58,499 nt of DNA, taken from the NCBI RefSeq assembly GCF_005938125.1, contig NZ_VCQN01000010.1, positions 1 to 58,499 of the forward strand. Reading direction: 5' to 3'. The position numbers were made by a program, and so were the translations under genes. Every line of letters begins with the position of its first letter. Position 1 is the first letter of the stretch. This document shows positions 38,783 through 49,142 of the stretch, one piece after another. The notes beneath the pieces were generated by a model, which had not been told where the DNA came from, did no database searches, and saw nothing but the letters and a program-made list of their open reading frames with translations. The stretch comes from Bacillus sp. BHET2 (GTDB taxonomy: Bacteria > Bacillota > Bacilli > Bacillales > Bacillaceae_B).

Positions 38783-41275
38783 ATGGGGAAAGCCGATCAA
38801 TCGATCATCGAACCTGTCCAGAATGTAGACATTGAACACACTAGGGTGGAACTGTCCAAGGGAATCAAGTCTATTTATTCGAAGCTTGAGTGGTTATTCA
38901 TAGAGAAGGGAATTGCCTTATTCGTAATCGGATTTTTACTTGGAAGAGCGTTGATCCTATCTCATTTAACACCATTTGCCTTACCGTTCTTTGCAGCTGT
39001 TTACATCATTCGTAGAGAGAAGTCTCCCATTGCACTCATCGGTTTGCTTACAGGGGCGCTTACATTATCTCTTCCTAGTATCAGTTATACGTTTGTAAGT
39101 GCAACAATATTCCTATTAGCGTTTCGTTTATCACAGAAATATCACAAGAATAATTTGAGAGTCGTGGCATTCTACGTGTTCTTCACAGTCATGATCGCAA
39201 AGCTTGGATTCGATTATATCCAGCAGGGACAAGCTTTGACGGTTTATAACGGAGTCATGGCGTTAATAGAAGCGAGTCTTGCCTTTCTCTTAACCTATAT
39301 TTTTATCCAAAGCGTTCCACTCGTCACGGTTCAGCGAAGAAGAAGGTCACTGAAAACAGAAGAAGTGGTCAGCCTGATCATATTATTGGCATCAATCATG
39401 ACAGGAACAATCGGGTGGTCTGTGTACAACTTGTCGGTGGAACACGTGCTATCAAGATACTTGGTACTGCTATTTTCCTTTATGGCAGGGGCTACAGTTG
39501 GTTCAACAGTAGGGGTTGTGACTGGTCTTGTTTTCAGTTTGGCTAACGTTTCAAGCTTTTATCAAATGAGCTTGCTTGCTTTCTCGGGCCTTCTGGGCGG
39601 ACTTATGAAAGAAGGGAAGAAATTTGGAGCGGCAATCGGTTTGTTAATCGCTACATTATTAATGGGGATGTACGGAGAGGCAGACACGGTCATAACGAAA
39701 ACCTTATATGAGTCGGGGGTAGCGATTTTGCTCCTATTTTTAACCCCTCAAAGTTTAACATCCCAAATTGCAAAGCATATTCCAGGTACAGCTGAATACC
39801 AGCAGGAGCAGCAGGGGTATATGCGTAGGGTTAGAGACGTGACAGCCAATCGGGTCACGCAATTCTCGTCTGTATTTCAAGCATTATCCAATAGCTTTCA
39901 ACAAATAGAAGAACGATTTGAAGAGGAGGAAGATAAGGAGTTTGACTATTTTTTAAGCAACGTGACGGAGAAGACGTGTCAAACCTGCTTTAAGAAAGAT
40001 CAGTGCTGGTCCCGTAATTTTGATAAGACTTATAACCTGATGAAAGAAGTGATGACCGAGTATGATCAAGGCCGAGTCCCCCTTTCACAGAAACTTGCTA
40101 GAGAAGTAGAGAAGCATTGTACGAGAGAGAAAAAATTGAAAGAAACGATTTACCAGGAGCTTACCTTTTATCAAGCCAATCTAAAATTGAAAAAACAGGT
40201 TCAGGAAAGCAGAAGATTAGTGGCTGATCAACTGCTCGGAGTATCGGAAGTTATGGGCAATTTTGCGAAAGAAATCCAGAGAGAGAGGGAGAATCATCAT
40301 ATTCAGGAAGAACAAATCCTATCGAGTATCGGCGAGTTTGGAATCGAAATTGAAAACATTGAAATTTATAACCTGGAACAAGGCAATGTGGATATCGAAA
40401 TGACCATGCCTTATTGCGGTGGACACGGACAGGGTGAAAAGCTAATCGCCCCGATGTTATCGGATATATTAGGTGAAAATATCATTGTTCAAAAGGAGGA
40501 GTGTGCTCAATTTTCAAACGGGCAATGCCATGTGACCTTTCAATCTGCCAAGAAATATGTCGTGGATACCGGCGCTTCACATGCCGCTAAAGGGGGAGGG
40601 CTGGTGTCCGGGGACAGCTACTCCATGATTGAACTGGGAAGGGGGAAGTATGCCGTTGCGATCAGTGACGGGATGGGGAACGGTGAACGTGCCCACTATG
40701 AAAGCAACGAAACACTTAGACTCCTAAAGAAAATCCTTGAGTCTGGAATTGAGGAACAGGTAGCGATCAAGTCCATCAATTCGATTCTATCTCTCAGAAC
40801 GAATGATGAAATATTCTCAACACTGGATTTAGCTATGATTGATCTTCAGAATGCATCATCAAGATTTTTGAAAATAGGTTCAACCCCAAGCTTCATTAAG
40901 CGGGGAGATAAAATTATCAAGGTGGAAGCAAGTAATTTACCGATGGGGATGCTCCAGCAGGATTTCGATGTGGATGTCGTGTCTGAGCAGTTAAAAGCGG
41001 GAGATCTTCTCATTATGATGAGCGATGGAGCATTTGAAGGGCCGAAACATGTAGAAAATTATGATCTCTGGATGAAGAGGAAGATCAAGGAACTTGAAAC
41101 CGAAGAGCCGCAAGAAGTGGCAGATATTCTAATGGAGGAGGTCATCCGCTCGAGCTCCGGATTAATAGAAGATGATATGACGATTGTGGTTTCGAAAATT
41201 AAACATAATATACCGAAATGGTCATCTATCCCGATGCAGAAACCGAAAACAAAGGATAAAAAAAGAATTTCTTAA
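38783..41275 (+). CDS. spoIIE: Stage II sporulation phosphatase SpoIIE
   Basis: The 830-residue protein has about ten N-terminal membrane segments (roughly 35-330), a central FtsZ-interacting oligomerisation region (about 330-580), and a C-terminal PP2C phosphatase (about 590-815; GDSYSMIELGRGKYAVAISD, GMGNGERAHYES, LLIMMSDGAFEGP). It dephosphorylates SpoIIAA to activate SigF in the forespore. The start is ATG 38783 behind GGGGAG; an ATG at 38765 overlaps that ribosome site. Confidence 0.97.
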   Translation: MGKADQSIIEPVQNVDIEHTRVELSKGIKSIYSKLEWLFIEKGIALFVIGFLLGRALILSHLTPFALPFFAAVYIIRREKSPIALIGLLTGALTLSLPSISYTFVSATIFLLAFRLSQKYHKNNLRVVAFYVFFTVMIAKLGFDYIQQGQALTVYNGVMALIEASLAFLLTYIFIQSVPLVTVQRRRRSLKTEEVVSLIILLASIMTGTIGWSVYNLSVEHVLSRYLVLLFSFMAGATVGSTVGVVTGLVFSLANVSSFYQMSLLAFSGLLGGLMKEGKKFGAAIGLLIATLLMGMYGEADTVITKTLYESGVAILLLFLTPQSLTSQIAKHIPGTAEYQQEQQGYMRRVRDVTANRVTQFSSVFQALSNSFQQIEERFEEEEDKEFDYFLSNVTEKTCQTCFKKDQCWSRNFDKTYNLMKEVMTEYDQGRVPLSQKLAREVEKHCTREKKLKETIYQELTFYQANLKLKKQVQESRRLVADQLLGVSEVMGNFAKEIQRERENHHIQEEQILSSIGEFGIEIENIEIYNLEQGNVDIEMTMPYCGGHGQGEKLIAPMLSDILGENIIVQKEECAQFSNGQCHVTFQSAKKYVVDTGASHAAKGGGLVSGDSYSMIELGRGKYAVAISDGMGNGERAHYESNETLRLLKKILESGIEEQVAIKSINSILSLRTNDEIFSTLDLAMIDLQNASSRFLKIGSTPSFIKRGDKIIKVEASNLPMGMLQQDFDVDVVSEQLKAGDLLIMMSDGAFEGPKHVENYDLWMKRKIKELETEEPQEVADILMEEVIRSSSGLIEDDMTIVVSKIKHNIPKWSSIPMQKPKTKDKKRIS

Positions 41276-41371
41276 TGCGCAGAATTCCTCTATAAAAATA
41301 GTTAACTAGAGTATAAATCCCTCCTGATTCGGCGAAAATGGTATCAACTTTAGAATGAGGAGGGGAGTCTG

Positions 41372-42112
41372 ATGAAGCCAGGTACACTTCGTCAAATTCT
41401 TTTAATTACAGATGGTTGTTCGAATCAAGGAGAAGATCCTATTGCGATGGCAGCTCTTGCCAAGGAGCAGGGAATCTCTGTGAATGTGATTGGGGTTATG
41501 GACAATGATGTGATTGATGATAACGGCATGCAGGAGATTGAAGGTATTGCTCTATCGGGGGGTGGAGTGAGTCAAATTGTATATGCGCAACAACTTTCTC
41601 AAACCGTACAGATGGTCACCCGTAAAGCGATGACACAAACCTTACAGGGAGTTGTGAATAAAGAGCTGAAACAAATCCTTGGAAAATCCGCGTCCATGGA
41701 GGAGCTTCCTCCTGAACAACGGGGAGAAGTCATGGAGGTCGTGGATGAACTGGGTGAATCCGTAGATATGGAAGTGTTGATTCTTGTCGATACATCTGCA
41801 AGTATGAAGCATAAACTTCCAACGGTTAAGGAAGCTCTATTAGACCTTTCTTTAAGCTTAAATGCACGAATGGGCGATAATAAATTCTCTGTATTCGTAT
41901 TTCCCGGGAAACGACAAGATGTCGAAAAATTGTTGGATTGGACTCCAAGACTTGAAACATTGACGAGTATTTTCTCTAAATTGTCTCCGGGTGGAATTAC
42001 TCCAACAGGACCGGCGATCTCAGAAGCCATTACCCACTTTAAGAAAAAACGTTCATTAAGGGGATTGCTCTCTCGTGGCGATGATGAACAATACTTCGAA
42101 GAAACCATTTAG
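41372..42112 (+). CDS. yabS: YabS, von Willebrand factor A-like protein
   Basis: The 246-residue protein has vWA pieces in an unusual order: the N-terminal half carries the later strand motif ILLITDGCSNQGED, while the metal-site opening motif LILVDTSASMKH lies at about residues 138-149. The same order occurs in the B. subtilis protein as I recall it. Function is unknown; it is a sporulation-time gene next to the kinase yabT. GAGGAGGGGA precedes the ATG. Its 3' end overlaps yabT by 32 nt. Confidence 0.88.
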   Translation: MKPGTLRQILLITDGCSNQGEDPIAMAALAKEQGISVNVIGVMDNDVIDDNGMQEIEGIALSGGGVSQIVYAQQLSQTVQMVTRKAMTQTLQGVVNKELKQILGKSASMEELPPEQRGEVMEVVDELGESVDMEVLILVDTSASMKHKLPTVKEALLDLSLSLNARMGDNKFSVFVFPGKRQDVEKLLDWTPRLETLTSIFSKLSPGGITPTGPAISEAITHFKKKRSLRGLLSRGDDEQYFEETI

Positions 42113-43088
42113 TTTCACCCCTGGAACAGTAATTAGAGGCAAGTGGTATAAACATATTTATACGATAGTTAAGGAGCTTGGGTACGGTGCCAATGGTATT
42201 GTATACCTGGTCCAAGGGTCATCGGGCTACCAGGCATTAAAGATGAGCGACAGCAATGTATCGATCACCTCAGAAGTCAATGTATTAAAAGCTTTCTCAA
42301 AGGTCCAAGGCTCACCCCTTGGACCAAAGCTTCTTGATGTAGATGATTGGGATAATAGAGGACAGAAGATCCATTTCTATGTAATGGAATATATACAAGG
42401 AACCGATTTGCTGTCATTTGTTCAATCGAAGGGATTTTCCTGGGCAGGTGTACTCGTTGCTCAACTTCTGACAGATCTGGAGCGAATTCATAAGGAAGGA
42501 TGGGTATTTGGGGATTTGAAACCTGAAAACTTAATCGTGACAGGCCCTCCTTACAGAATTCGCTGTATTGACGTTGGCGGGACGACCATCAATGGACGGG
42601 CCATCAAGGAATTTACGGAGTTTTTCGATAGGGGATATTGGATAGGGGGATCGCGAAGGGCTGAACCATCATATGACCTTTTCTCGGTTGGGATGATTCT
42701 TATTAATTTGGCCTATCCATCACGTTTCACGAAGACTGGAAACGGGAATATGCAACAATTAAGGCAGGCGATCGGCTCCAAGTCTCAATTGAAAAAGTTT
42801 GAAGGAACGATAGTGGATGCGTTGGAAGAGAATTTTCAATCTGCCAATGAAATGAGAGTAAGCCTTTTAAATGGACTTTCCCACTCTCAACAAATGCACC
42901 AGCCAAAACCGAAGCCAAAAGCCCAAAGATCGGTCCCGCAAAGCTCAACTGTCAGGACGGCTACTCCCAATCCAAGTCGGTATCAAAACCAGCGAAAGCA
43001 AAAATCCAGCCATTTTCTGGAGACTGTTCTTGTAGTAATGATTGTATCGTTACTGTATGTTTTATATATCTACGGGGAACTGATGTAG
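42081..43088 (+). CDS. yabT: Hanks-type Ser/Thr kinase YabT
   Basis: The 335-residue kinase has a Gly-rich loop ELGYGANGIVYLV, the lysine of QALKMS, a catalytic loop GWVFGDLKPENLIV and a CIDVGG metal motif replacing DFG. A basic linker (about 265-305) and a single C-terminal membrane helix (VLVVMIVSLLYVLYIYG) follow. B. subtilis YabT is DNA-activated and modifies RecA and AbrB in sporulation. The ATG at 42081 or 42084 is likely; the ribosome site is weak, suggesting coupling to yabS. Confidence 0.92.
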   Translation: MMNNTSKKPFSFTPGTVIRGKWYKHIYTIVKELGYGANGIVYLVQGSSGYQALKMSDSNVSITSEVNVLKAFSKVQGSPLGPKLLDVDDWDNRGQKIHFYVMEYIQGTDLLSFVQSKGFSWAGVLVAQLLTDLERIHKEGWVFGDLKPENLIVTGPPYRIRCIDVGGTTINGRAIKEFTEFFDRGYWIGGSRRAEPSYDLFSVGMILINLAYPSRFTKTGNGNMQQLRQAIGSKSQLKKFEGTIVDALEENFQSANEMRVSLLNGLSHSQQMHQPKPKPKAQRSVPQSSTVRTATPNPSRYQNQRKQKSSHFLETVLVVMIVSLLYVLYIYGELM

Positions 43089-43156
43089 CATAACAGTGTA
43101 AGAATGCAGGAGAAATTGATACAATGGGAAAAAAGGTTTTAGGAAGAGGACGCACT

Positions 43157-44560
43157 ATGTTAGAGCATACAACGAAAGAATTTATTCACGCTCATCAGCT
43201 TATTCATAATGGAGACCGTATCGTTGTAGCAGTGTCTGGAGGCCCTGATTCTTTAGCGCTTCTCCATTTTTTGGACTCGAACAAAGGGGAGTGGGGCGTG
43301 GAAGTCGTGGCTGCTCATCTAGATCATATGTTCCGAGGAGACGAGTCTTATCAAGAGCTATTGTTTGTGGAGGAATTCTGTAATAGCAGAGGCATCCCTT
43401 TCTACGGGGAGAGAATGAATGTGTCGTGGGAGATCGAAAGGACAAACGGAAGTCTTCAGGACAAAGCCCGACAACTCCGCTATGAATTTTTAATGGGTGT
43501 CATGGACGAGGTGTCCGCTACCAAGTTAGCTCTTGGTCATCACGGGGATGATCAAATTGAAACCATCCTCATGAAAATGACAAGAGGGGCATCAGGGCGA
43601 AGCAGAGCCGGAATTCCTTTGAAACGTCCCCTTGCAGGTGGAGAAATCATCCGGCCTTTCCTCTCCGTTACAAAAGAGGATATTGAAGAATATTGTGAAA
43701 GACACATTCTTTCCCCAAGAAGAGATCCCAGCAATCAGAAGGAAGCGTACACAAGGAACCGGTTCAGAAAAAAGGTTCTCCCGTTTTTAAAAAAGGAAAA
43801 CCCTCATGTTCATCTCCAATTTCAGCGATTCAGTGAAGAATTGGAAGAAGATGAGTCATATTTAGAGGAATTAACAAGGGCCGAGTTGAATAAGGTATGG
43901 AATAACACTGGAGATTTCTCATCTTTACATATCGATGGTTTTCTTACAATGGCTCAGCCTTTACAAAGAAGAGGGATTAATCTAATATTAAACTATCTTT
44001 ACAAACTTAGACCACCTTCCCTATCGTCTATACATATTTACGATGTATTGGGTATTTTAAAAGGAAAAACGCCAAATATCAGCATAGATTTACCAAAAGG
44101 GCTTAAAGTAACAAGGGCGTATCATACATGTTATTTTCATTTTGGAGAGTTAGCTTTAGCTAAGGCACCGTTTTGTTACGAGTTGCCTGTGAATAAAAGG
44201 CTTGAAATCCAAGGTGAATATCAGTTTCTTCTTTTTTCCTCCACGTCTTGTGAGGAGCAGTCAGGTGATAGAATCTATCTTGATCCAGATGAGGTCACGC
44301 TCCCTTTATACGTGCGATCGAGAAGAAATGGAGATCGAATGGCAGTGAAGGGTTTGGAAGGCTCTAAGAAGCTTAAAGCACTCTTTATAGACAACAAAAT
44401 CCCTGTTCACCTCCGGGAGGGGTGGCCAATTGTAGTGGATGCAGACAACCATATACTTTGGGTGCCAGGAATGAGGAAGTCTATTTACGATTTGGGAGAA
44501 GAGAAAGAAAATAGTTTAGTACTACAATTTAAGAGCAATCATCTTCTAGGAGGCAGTTGA
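43157..44560 (+). CDS. tilS: tRNA(Ile)-lysidine synthase
   Basis: The 467-residue PP-loop ATPase converts C34 of tRNA-Ile2 to lysidine. The PP-loop is VAVSGGPDSLALLHFL; ALGHHGDDQIETILMK and RNRFRKKVLPFL are family blocks, and the C-terminal TilS domain is present. The start at ATG 43157 (GGAAGAGGA upstream) fits the family length; an in-frame ATG at 43124 behind AGGAG is possible. hpt follows 3 nt after the stop. Confidence 0.95.
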   Translation: MLEHTTKEFIHAHQLIHNGDRIVVAVSGGPDSLALLHFLDSNKGEWGVEVVAAHLDHMFRGDESYQELLFVEEFCNSRGIPFYGERMNVSWEIERTNGSLQDKARQLRYEFLMGVMDEVSATKLALGHHGDDQIETILMKMTRGASGRSRAGIPLKRPLAGGEIIRPFLSVTKEDIEEYCERHILSPRRDPSNQKEAYTRNRFRKKVLPFLKKENPHVHLQFQRFSEELEEDESYLEELTRAELNKVWNNTGDFSSLHIDGFLTMAQPLQRRGINLILNYLYKLRPPSLSSIHIYDVLGILKGKTPNISIDLPKGLKVTRAYHTCYFHFGELALAKAPFCYELPVNKRLEIQGEYQFLLFSSTSCEEQSGDRIYLDPDEVTLPLYVRSRRNGDRMAVKGLEGSKKLKALFIDNKIPVHLREGWPIVVDADNHILWVPGMRKSIYDLGEEKENSLVLQFKSNHLLGGS

Positions 44561-44563
44561 ACA

Positions 44564-45112
44564 TTGTTAAACCAAGATATTGAGAAAGTGTTAATTTCAG
44601 AAGAACAGCTTCAAGAAAAGATTAAAGCATTAGGTGCACAATTAACAGAGGAATATCAAGATCGTTTTCCTTTGGCAATTGGCGTTTTAAAAGGCGCAAT
44701 GCCGTTTATGGCTGACCTTTGTAAACGCATGGACACGCATATGGAAATGGATTTCATGGACGTATCCAGCTACGGGAACTCTACTGTCTCTTCAGGAGAA
44801 GTAAAGATTGTGAAAGATTTAGATACGAAAGTGGAAGGTCGGGATATCCTAATCCTTGAAGATATCATCGACAGTGGATTGACTTTAAGCTATCTAGTGG
44901 AACTATTCCGCTATCGTAAAGCGAAATCCATCAGTATTGTCACTCTGCTTGATAAGCCGACAGGCCGTAAAGTAGATATCAAAGCGGACTACGTAGGCTT
45001 CATTGTTCCTGATGAGTTCGTTGTCGGATATGGTCTTGATTACGCTGAAAGATATCGTAATCTGCCGTATATCGGAGTTTTAAAACCAAGAGTGTATACA
45101 ACTGGAGAATAA
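44564..45112 (+). CDS. hpt: Hypoxanthine phosphoribosyltransferase
   Basis: The 182-residue salvage enzyme uses PRPP to convert hypoxanthine or guanine to IMP or GMP. The PRPP loop is [27 protein letters not shown] and [18 protein letters not shown] are typical. The start is TTG 44564 behind AGGAGG. It is coupled to tilS, and in B. subtilis TilS and HprT are both linked to ftsH expression. Confidence 0.96.
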   Translation: MLNQDIEKVLISEEQLQEKIKALGAQLTEEYQDRFPLAIGVLKGAMPFMADLCKRMDTHMEMDFMDVSSYGNSTVSSGEVKIVKDLDTKVEGRDILILEDIIDSGLTLSYLVELFRYRKAKSISIVTLLDKPTGRKVDIKADYVGFIVPDEFVVGYGLDYAERYRNLPYIGVLKPRVYTTGE

Positions 45113-45214
45113 GTATATTCTAAACAGGAATCTTGTAAGTGCAATTTGTTGTAATGCCATGATTTTCTATGATACTATTTTACTTAGTTTGTTTACCGTG
45201 GGAGGAGGTAAGGG

Positions 45215-47176
45215 ATGAACCGTATCTTTCGAAACACCATATTCTATTTACTAGTCTTTTTAGTGATTATAGGTGTGGTGAGTTATTTCAGTAATAACAA
45301 CGAGCCAACCAAAAATATCGAGTACAGTACGTTTATTAATAACCTTGAAGAAGGAGACGTTTCCTCTTTTTCAATTCAGCCTGGTAGAGGCGTTTATGAA
45401 GTGAAAGGACAGATGGAAGGGGCTAAAGAAGGAGAGTACTTCTTAACCTATGTCCTTACTACAGATGGGAAGTTAATGGATAAGGTCAATGCGGCAGCAT
45501 CAGAGCAAGGCATTGATGTGGAAGTATTACAGGCCAAAGAAACAAGCGGCTGGGTATCATTTTTCACAACGATCATTCCGTTTGTCATTATCTTCATTCT
45601 GTTCTTCTTCTTACTTAACCAAGCTCAAGGCGGTGGAAGCCGTGTCATGAACTTTGGTAAGAGTAAGGCTAAGCTTTACAGTGAAGAGAAGAAAAAGGTT
45701 CGCTTCAAGGATGTAGCCGGAGCGGACGAAGAGAAACAAGAACTTGTAGAGGTAGTGGAATTCTTAAAGGATCCACGTAAATTCTCTGAAGTGGGTGCCC
45801 GTATTCCAAAGGGTGTCCTTCTAGTAGGACCTCCAGGTACAGGTAAAACCTTACTTGCACGAGCAGTGGCTGGAGAAGCAGGAGTTCCTTTCTTCTCAAT
45901 CAGTGGTTCCGACTTCGTTGAAATGTTTGTCGGTGTCGGTGCATCTCGTGTACGTGATTTATTCGAAAATGCAAAGAAAAATGCGCCTTGTATCATCTTC
46001 ATCGATGAGATTGATGCAGTGGGTCGTCAACGTGGAGCAGGCTTAGGCGGAGGACACGATGAGCGTGAACAGACTCTTAACCAGTTACTTGTTGAAATGG
46101 ACGGATTCGGAGCGAACGAAGGAATCATCATCGTCGCTGCAACAAACCGACCTGACATTCTTGACCCTGCATTATTACGTCCAGGCCGTTTTGACCGTCA
46201 GATTACAGTCGATCGACCTGACCTTAGAGGGCGTGAAGCAGTTCTGAAGGTTCATTCTCATAATAAACCGCTTGATGAATCGGTTGATTTAAAATCGATT
46301 GCGATGAGGACTCCAGGCTTCTCTGGAGCAGATTTAGAAAACCTTCTGAACGAAGCGGCTCTTGTGGCAGCTCGTGAGGATAAGAAAAAAATAGATATGC
46401 GCGATATCGACGAAGCAACAGACCGTGTCATTGCAGGTCCTGCTAAGAAGAGCAAAGTCATATCTGAAAAAGAACGTAAAATCGTGGCTTTCCACGAAGC
46501 GGGTCACACCGTTATCGGATTGGTTCTTGATGAAGCGGATATGGTACATAAGGTAACCATCGTTCCTCGTGGGCAAGCTGGCGGATACGCCGTTATGCTT
46601 CCAAAAGAAGATCGTTACTTTATGACGAAGCCTGAGCTTCTAGATAAGATTACCGGTTTACTTGGTGGTCGTGTAGCAGAGGAAATCATCTTCGGTGATG
46701 TTTCAACTGGTGCGCATAATGACTTCCAACGTGCTACTGGAATTGCCCGTAAGATGGTCACTGAATACGGTATGAGTGATAAGCTCGGACCACTTCAATT
46801 CGGTCAATCTCAAGGTGGTCAAGTGTTCTTAGGACGCGACATCAATAGTGAACAAAACTATTCAGATGCCATCGCTTACGAAATTGACAAAGAAATGCAG
46901 CGTCTAATCAAAGAAAGCTATGAGAGAGCGAAGCGAATTCTTACTGAAAATCGTGATAAGCTTGAACTCATTGCCAAAACATTATTAGACATCGAAACAT
47001 TAGATGCGGCGCAAATCAAGCATTTAATGGATCATGGAAAATTACCGGAGCGTACGTATGAATCCGATCAGGAAAACAAAGACGTGAAAGTAAATATCCA
47101 AAAGAAAAATGAAGAAAACGTGATTGAAGAAGACACGACTTCAAAAGAAGACAACTCTGACTCTGATCGCACGTAA
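45215..47176 (+). CDS. ftsH: ATP-dependent zinc metalloprotease FtsH
   Basis: This 653-residue membrane AAA+ protease acts in membrane-protein quality control and sporulation. There are two N-terminal membrane segments (about 7-25 and 112-134), Walker A GPPGTGKT (205-212), the SRH region RPGRFDRQ, and the zinc site HEAGH (427-431). A disordered acidic tail of about 40 residues ends the protein. GGAGGAGG precedes the ATG. A terminator follows. Confidence 0.98.
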   Translation: MNRIFRNTIFYLLVFLVIIGVVSYFSNNNEPTKNIEYSTFINNLEEGDVSSFSIQPGRGVYEVKGQMEGAKEGEYFLTYVLTTDGKLMDKVNAAASEQGIDVEVLQAKETSGWVSFFTTIIPFVIIFILFFFLLNQAQGGGSRVMNFGKSKAKLYSEEKKKVRFKDVAGADEEKQELVEVVEFLKDPRKFSEVGARIPKGVLLVGPPGTGKTLLARAVAGEAGVPFFSISGSDFVEMFVGVGASRVRDLFENAKKNAPCIIFIDEIDAVGRQRGAGLGGGHDEREQTLNQLLVEMDGFGANEGIIIVAATNRPDILDPALLRPGRFDRQITVDRPDLRGREAVLKVHSHNKPLDESVDLKSIAMRTPGFSGADLENLLNEAALVAAREDKKKIDMRDIDEATDRVIAGPAKKSKVISEKERKIVAFHEAGHTVIGLVLDEADMVHKVTIVPRGQAGGYAVMLPKEDRYFMTKPELLDKITGLLGGRVAEEIIFGDVSTGAHNDFQRATGIARKMVTEYGMSDKLGPLQFGQSQGGQVFLGRDINSEQNYSDAIAYEIDKEMQRLIKESYERAKRILTENRDKLELIAKTLLDIETLDAAQIKHLMDHGKLPERTYESDQENKDVKVNIQKKNEENVIEEDTTSKEDNSDSDRT

Positions 47177-47183
47177 TATAGAA

Positions 47184-47215
47184 GGATGCATCCAATCATG
47201 GGTGCATCCTTTTTG
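47184..47215 (+). terminator. ftsH terminator
   Basis: GGATGCATCC pairs with GGGTGCATCC across a short loop, then TTTTT. Confidence 0.88.
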
Positions 47216-47250
47216 TTTTGGTTTTTTGCTTCTTGCCACACAGATTGCCC

Positions 47251-47385
47251 TTGCGCTTTTATCGCATCCAGCTCCACCGCCTAGTCCCTCGAGGTCATAA
47301 GTCAATTACACCAAAAAGGCAAAGAACGCCTTTCCGGTGTAATCGCCTTATGCTTGTCGGGCCTGACCAAGCCGGTTGCGCTTTT
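47251..47385 (+). repeat. Structured repeat, single unit
   Basis: One complete unit of the 126-bp family, bounded by TTGCGCTTTT at both ends instead of CCGCTTTTC. The hairpin is preserved with its own arm, AATTACACC/GGTGTAAT. It lies between the ftsH terminator and coaX. Confidence 0.85.
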
Positions 47386-47455
47386 ATACCTATTCTAAAT
47401 AAATTATGGTATGATGTTGGCAGTGTGAAAACAATTGGCTTAGTAGGTGAGGATA

Positions 47456-48223
47456 TTGATTTTTGTAATGGATGTAGGGAATACCAATATTGTGTTTGGT
47501 GTATATGATAATGACCATTTAAAATATCATTGGAGAGCTGAAACGAATCGTCATAAAACGGAAGATGAGTTCGGGATGCTCGTAAAGAATCTGTTTGAGC
47601 ATGTGAATCTGACGTTTAAGGAGATTGACGGAATTATCATTTCCTCCGTTGTCCCTCCAATCATGTTTAGTTTAGAACGCATGTGTGAGAAGTACTTTAA
47701 TATTACTCCACTCGTCGTTGGACCTGGTATTAAGACAGGCCTAAATATTAAGTATGAAAACCCACGGGAAGTCGGTGCGGATCGAATCGTAAATGCCATC
47801 GCTGGCATCCACGAATACGGAGGCCCACTAATCATCGTTGACTTTGGGACAGCGACGACGTATTGCTATATCAATGAAGAACGACAATATATGGGTGGAG
47901 CGATTGCCCCGGGAATCGGCATCTCAACCGAAGCCCTATACTCAAAGGCAGCGAAACTGCCAAGGATTGAAATTGCCCGTCCTGAACAGATCATAGGGAA
48001 AAATACCGTCACTGCCATGCAGGCAGGTATTCTCTACGGATATGTTGGACAGGTAGAAGGTATCGTTCATCGAATGAAAGTACAAAGTAAGAAGGAACCA
48101 ACCGTCATTGCAACGGGAGGACTAGCGACACTGATTTCGAAAGAATCCAATAGCATCGACGTAGTAGATCCTTTCCTGACATTAAAAGGCTTAAAATTAA
48201 TCTACAAGAGAAACATGAACTAA
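47456..48223 (+). CDS. coaX: Type III pantothenate kinase
   Basis: This 255-residue kinase phosphorylates pantothenate, the first step of CoA synthesis. Motifs: [14 protein letters not shown] (ATP), [13 protein letters not shown] and [11 protein letters not shown]. The start is TTG 47456: AGGTGA at 47445 is correctly spaced and the protein then aligns with the family N-terminus ([11 protein letters not shown]). A GTG three codons earlier overlaps the ribosome site. hslO follows after 18 nt. Confidence 0.95.
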   Translation: MIFVMDVGNTNIVFGVYDNDHLKYHWRAETNRHKTEDEFGMLVKNLFEHVNLTFKEIDGIIISSVVPPIMFSLERMCEKYFNITPLVVGPGIKTGLNIKYENPREVGADRIVNAIAGIHEYGGPLIIVDFGTATTYCYINEERQYMGGAIAPGIGISTEALYSKAAKLPRIEIARPEQIIGKNTVTAMQAGILYGYVGQVEGIVHRMKVQSKKEPTVIATGGLATLISKESNSIDVVDPFLTLKGLKLIYKRNMN

Positions 48224-48241
48224 GTGAAAGGAGCTTTAACC

Positions 48242-49123
48242 ATGAGCGACTATTTAGTAAAAGCACTGGCCTATGACGGCCAGGTTCGCGCGTATGCAGT
48301 AAAAAGTACAGAAACTGTTGGAGAAGCACAGAGAAGACATGGAACTTGGCCGACTGCCTCAGCGGCACTCGGCCGAAGCATTAGTGCCGGAGTCATGATG
48401 GGGGCAATGCTGAAAGGTGATAATAAATTAACGATTAAAGTGGAGGGTGGAGGACCAATCGGAGCCATCCTTGTGGATACTAATGCAAAAGGTGAGGTCA
48501 GGGGATATGTGACCAACCCACAAGTCCACTTCGATTTAAACGAGCACGGAAAGCTTGATGTCCGTCGTGCAGTTGGTACGACCGGGACGTTATCGATTGT
48601 GAAAGATATTGGCATGAGAGACCATTTCTCCGGTCAGGTTCCGATTGTTTCAGGAGAACTTGGTGAAGATTTCACCTATTATTTTGTTACTTCTGAACAG
48701 GTTCCTTCATCTGTGGGTGTCGGAGTGTTAGTAAACCCTGACAACTCCATCCTTGCAGCAGGCGGATTCATCCTTCAACTTATGCCTGGGACCGATGATG
48801 AAACGATTACGAAGATCGAGGAACGGTTAGCAAAGATCCCACCAATTTCGAAATTGATTGAAAAGGGCCTTACGCCTGAAGAAGTATTAGAAGAGGTGCT
48901 TGGTAAAGGGGAAGTCAAAGTACTTGAAACACTTCCGGTTGCATTTAAATGTCAATGCAATAAAGAGCGTTTTTCCAATGCCATTATCAGCTTAGGGGAA
49001 CAAGAGATACAAGAGATGATTGATGAAGATGGAAGTGCAGAAGCGAGCTGTCATTTCTGTAATGAAATATATGTGTTTTCTAAAGAAGAATTAGAAGAAC
49101 TGAAAACGAGCGCAAAGCGGTAA
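48242..49123 (+). CDS. hslO: Redox-regulated chaperone Hsp33
   Basis: The 293-residue Hsp33 is a holdase activated by oxidation. The C-terminal zinc switch has Cys-x-Cys (KCQCNKER) and Cys-x2-Cys (SCHFCNE). The body has [20 protein letters not shown]. The start is ATG 48242, eight nt after AAAGGAG; the in-frame GTG at 48224 precedes that site. Confidence 0.96.
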   Translation: MSDYLVKALAYDGQVRAYAVKSTETVGEAQRRHGTWPTASAALGRSISAGVMMGAMLKGDNKLTIKVEGGGPIGAILVDTNAKGEVRGYVTNPQVHFDLNEHGKLDVRRAVGTTGTLSIVKDIGMRDHFSGQVPIVSGELGEDFTYYFVTSEQVPSSVGVGVLVNPDNSILAAGGFILQLMPGTDDETITKIEERLAKIPPISKLIEKGLTPEEVLEEVLGKGEVKVLETLPVAFKCQCNKERFSNAIISLGEQEIQEMIDEDGSAEASCHFCNEIYVFSKEELEELKTSAKR

Positions 49124-49142
49124 TCCAGGGAGAATGGGAGAA

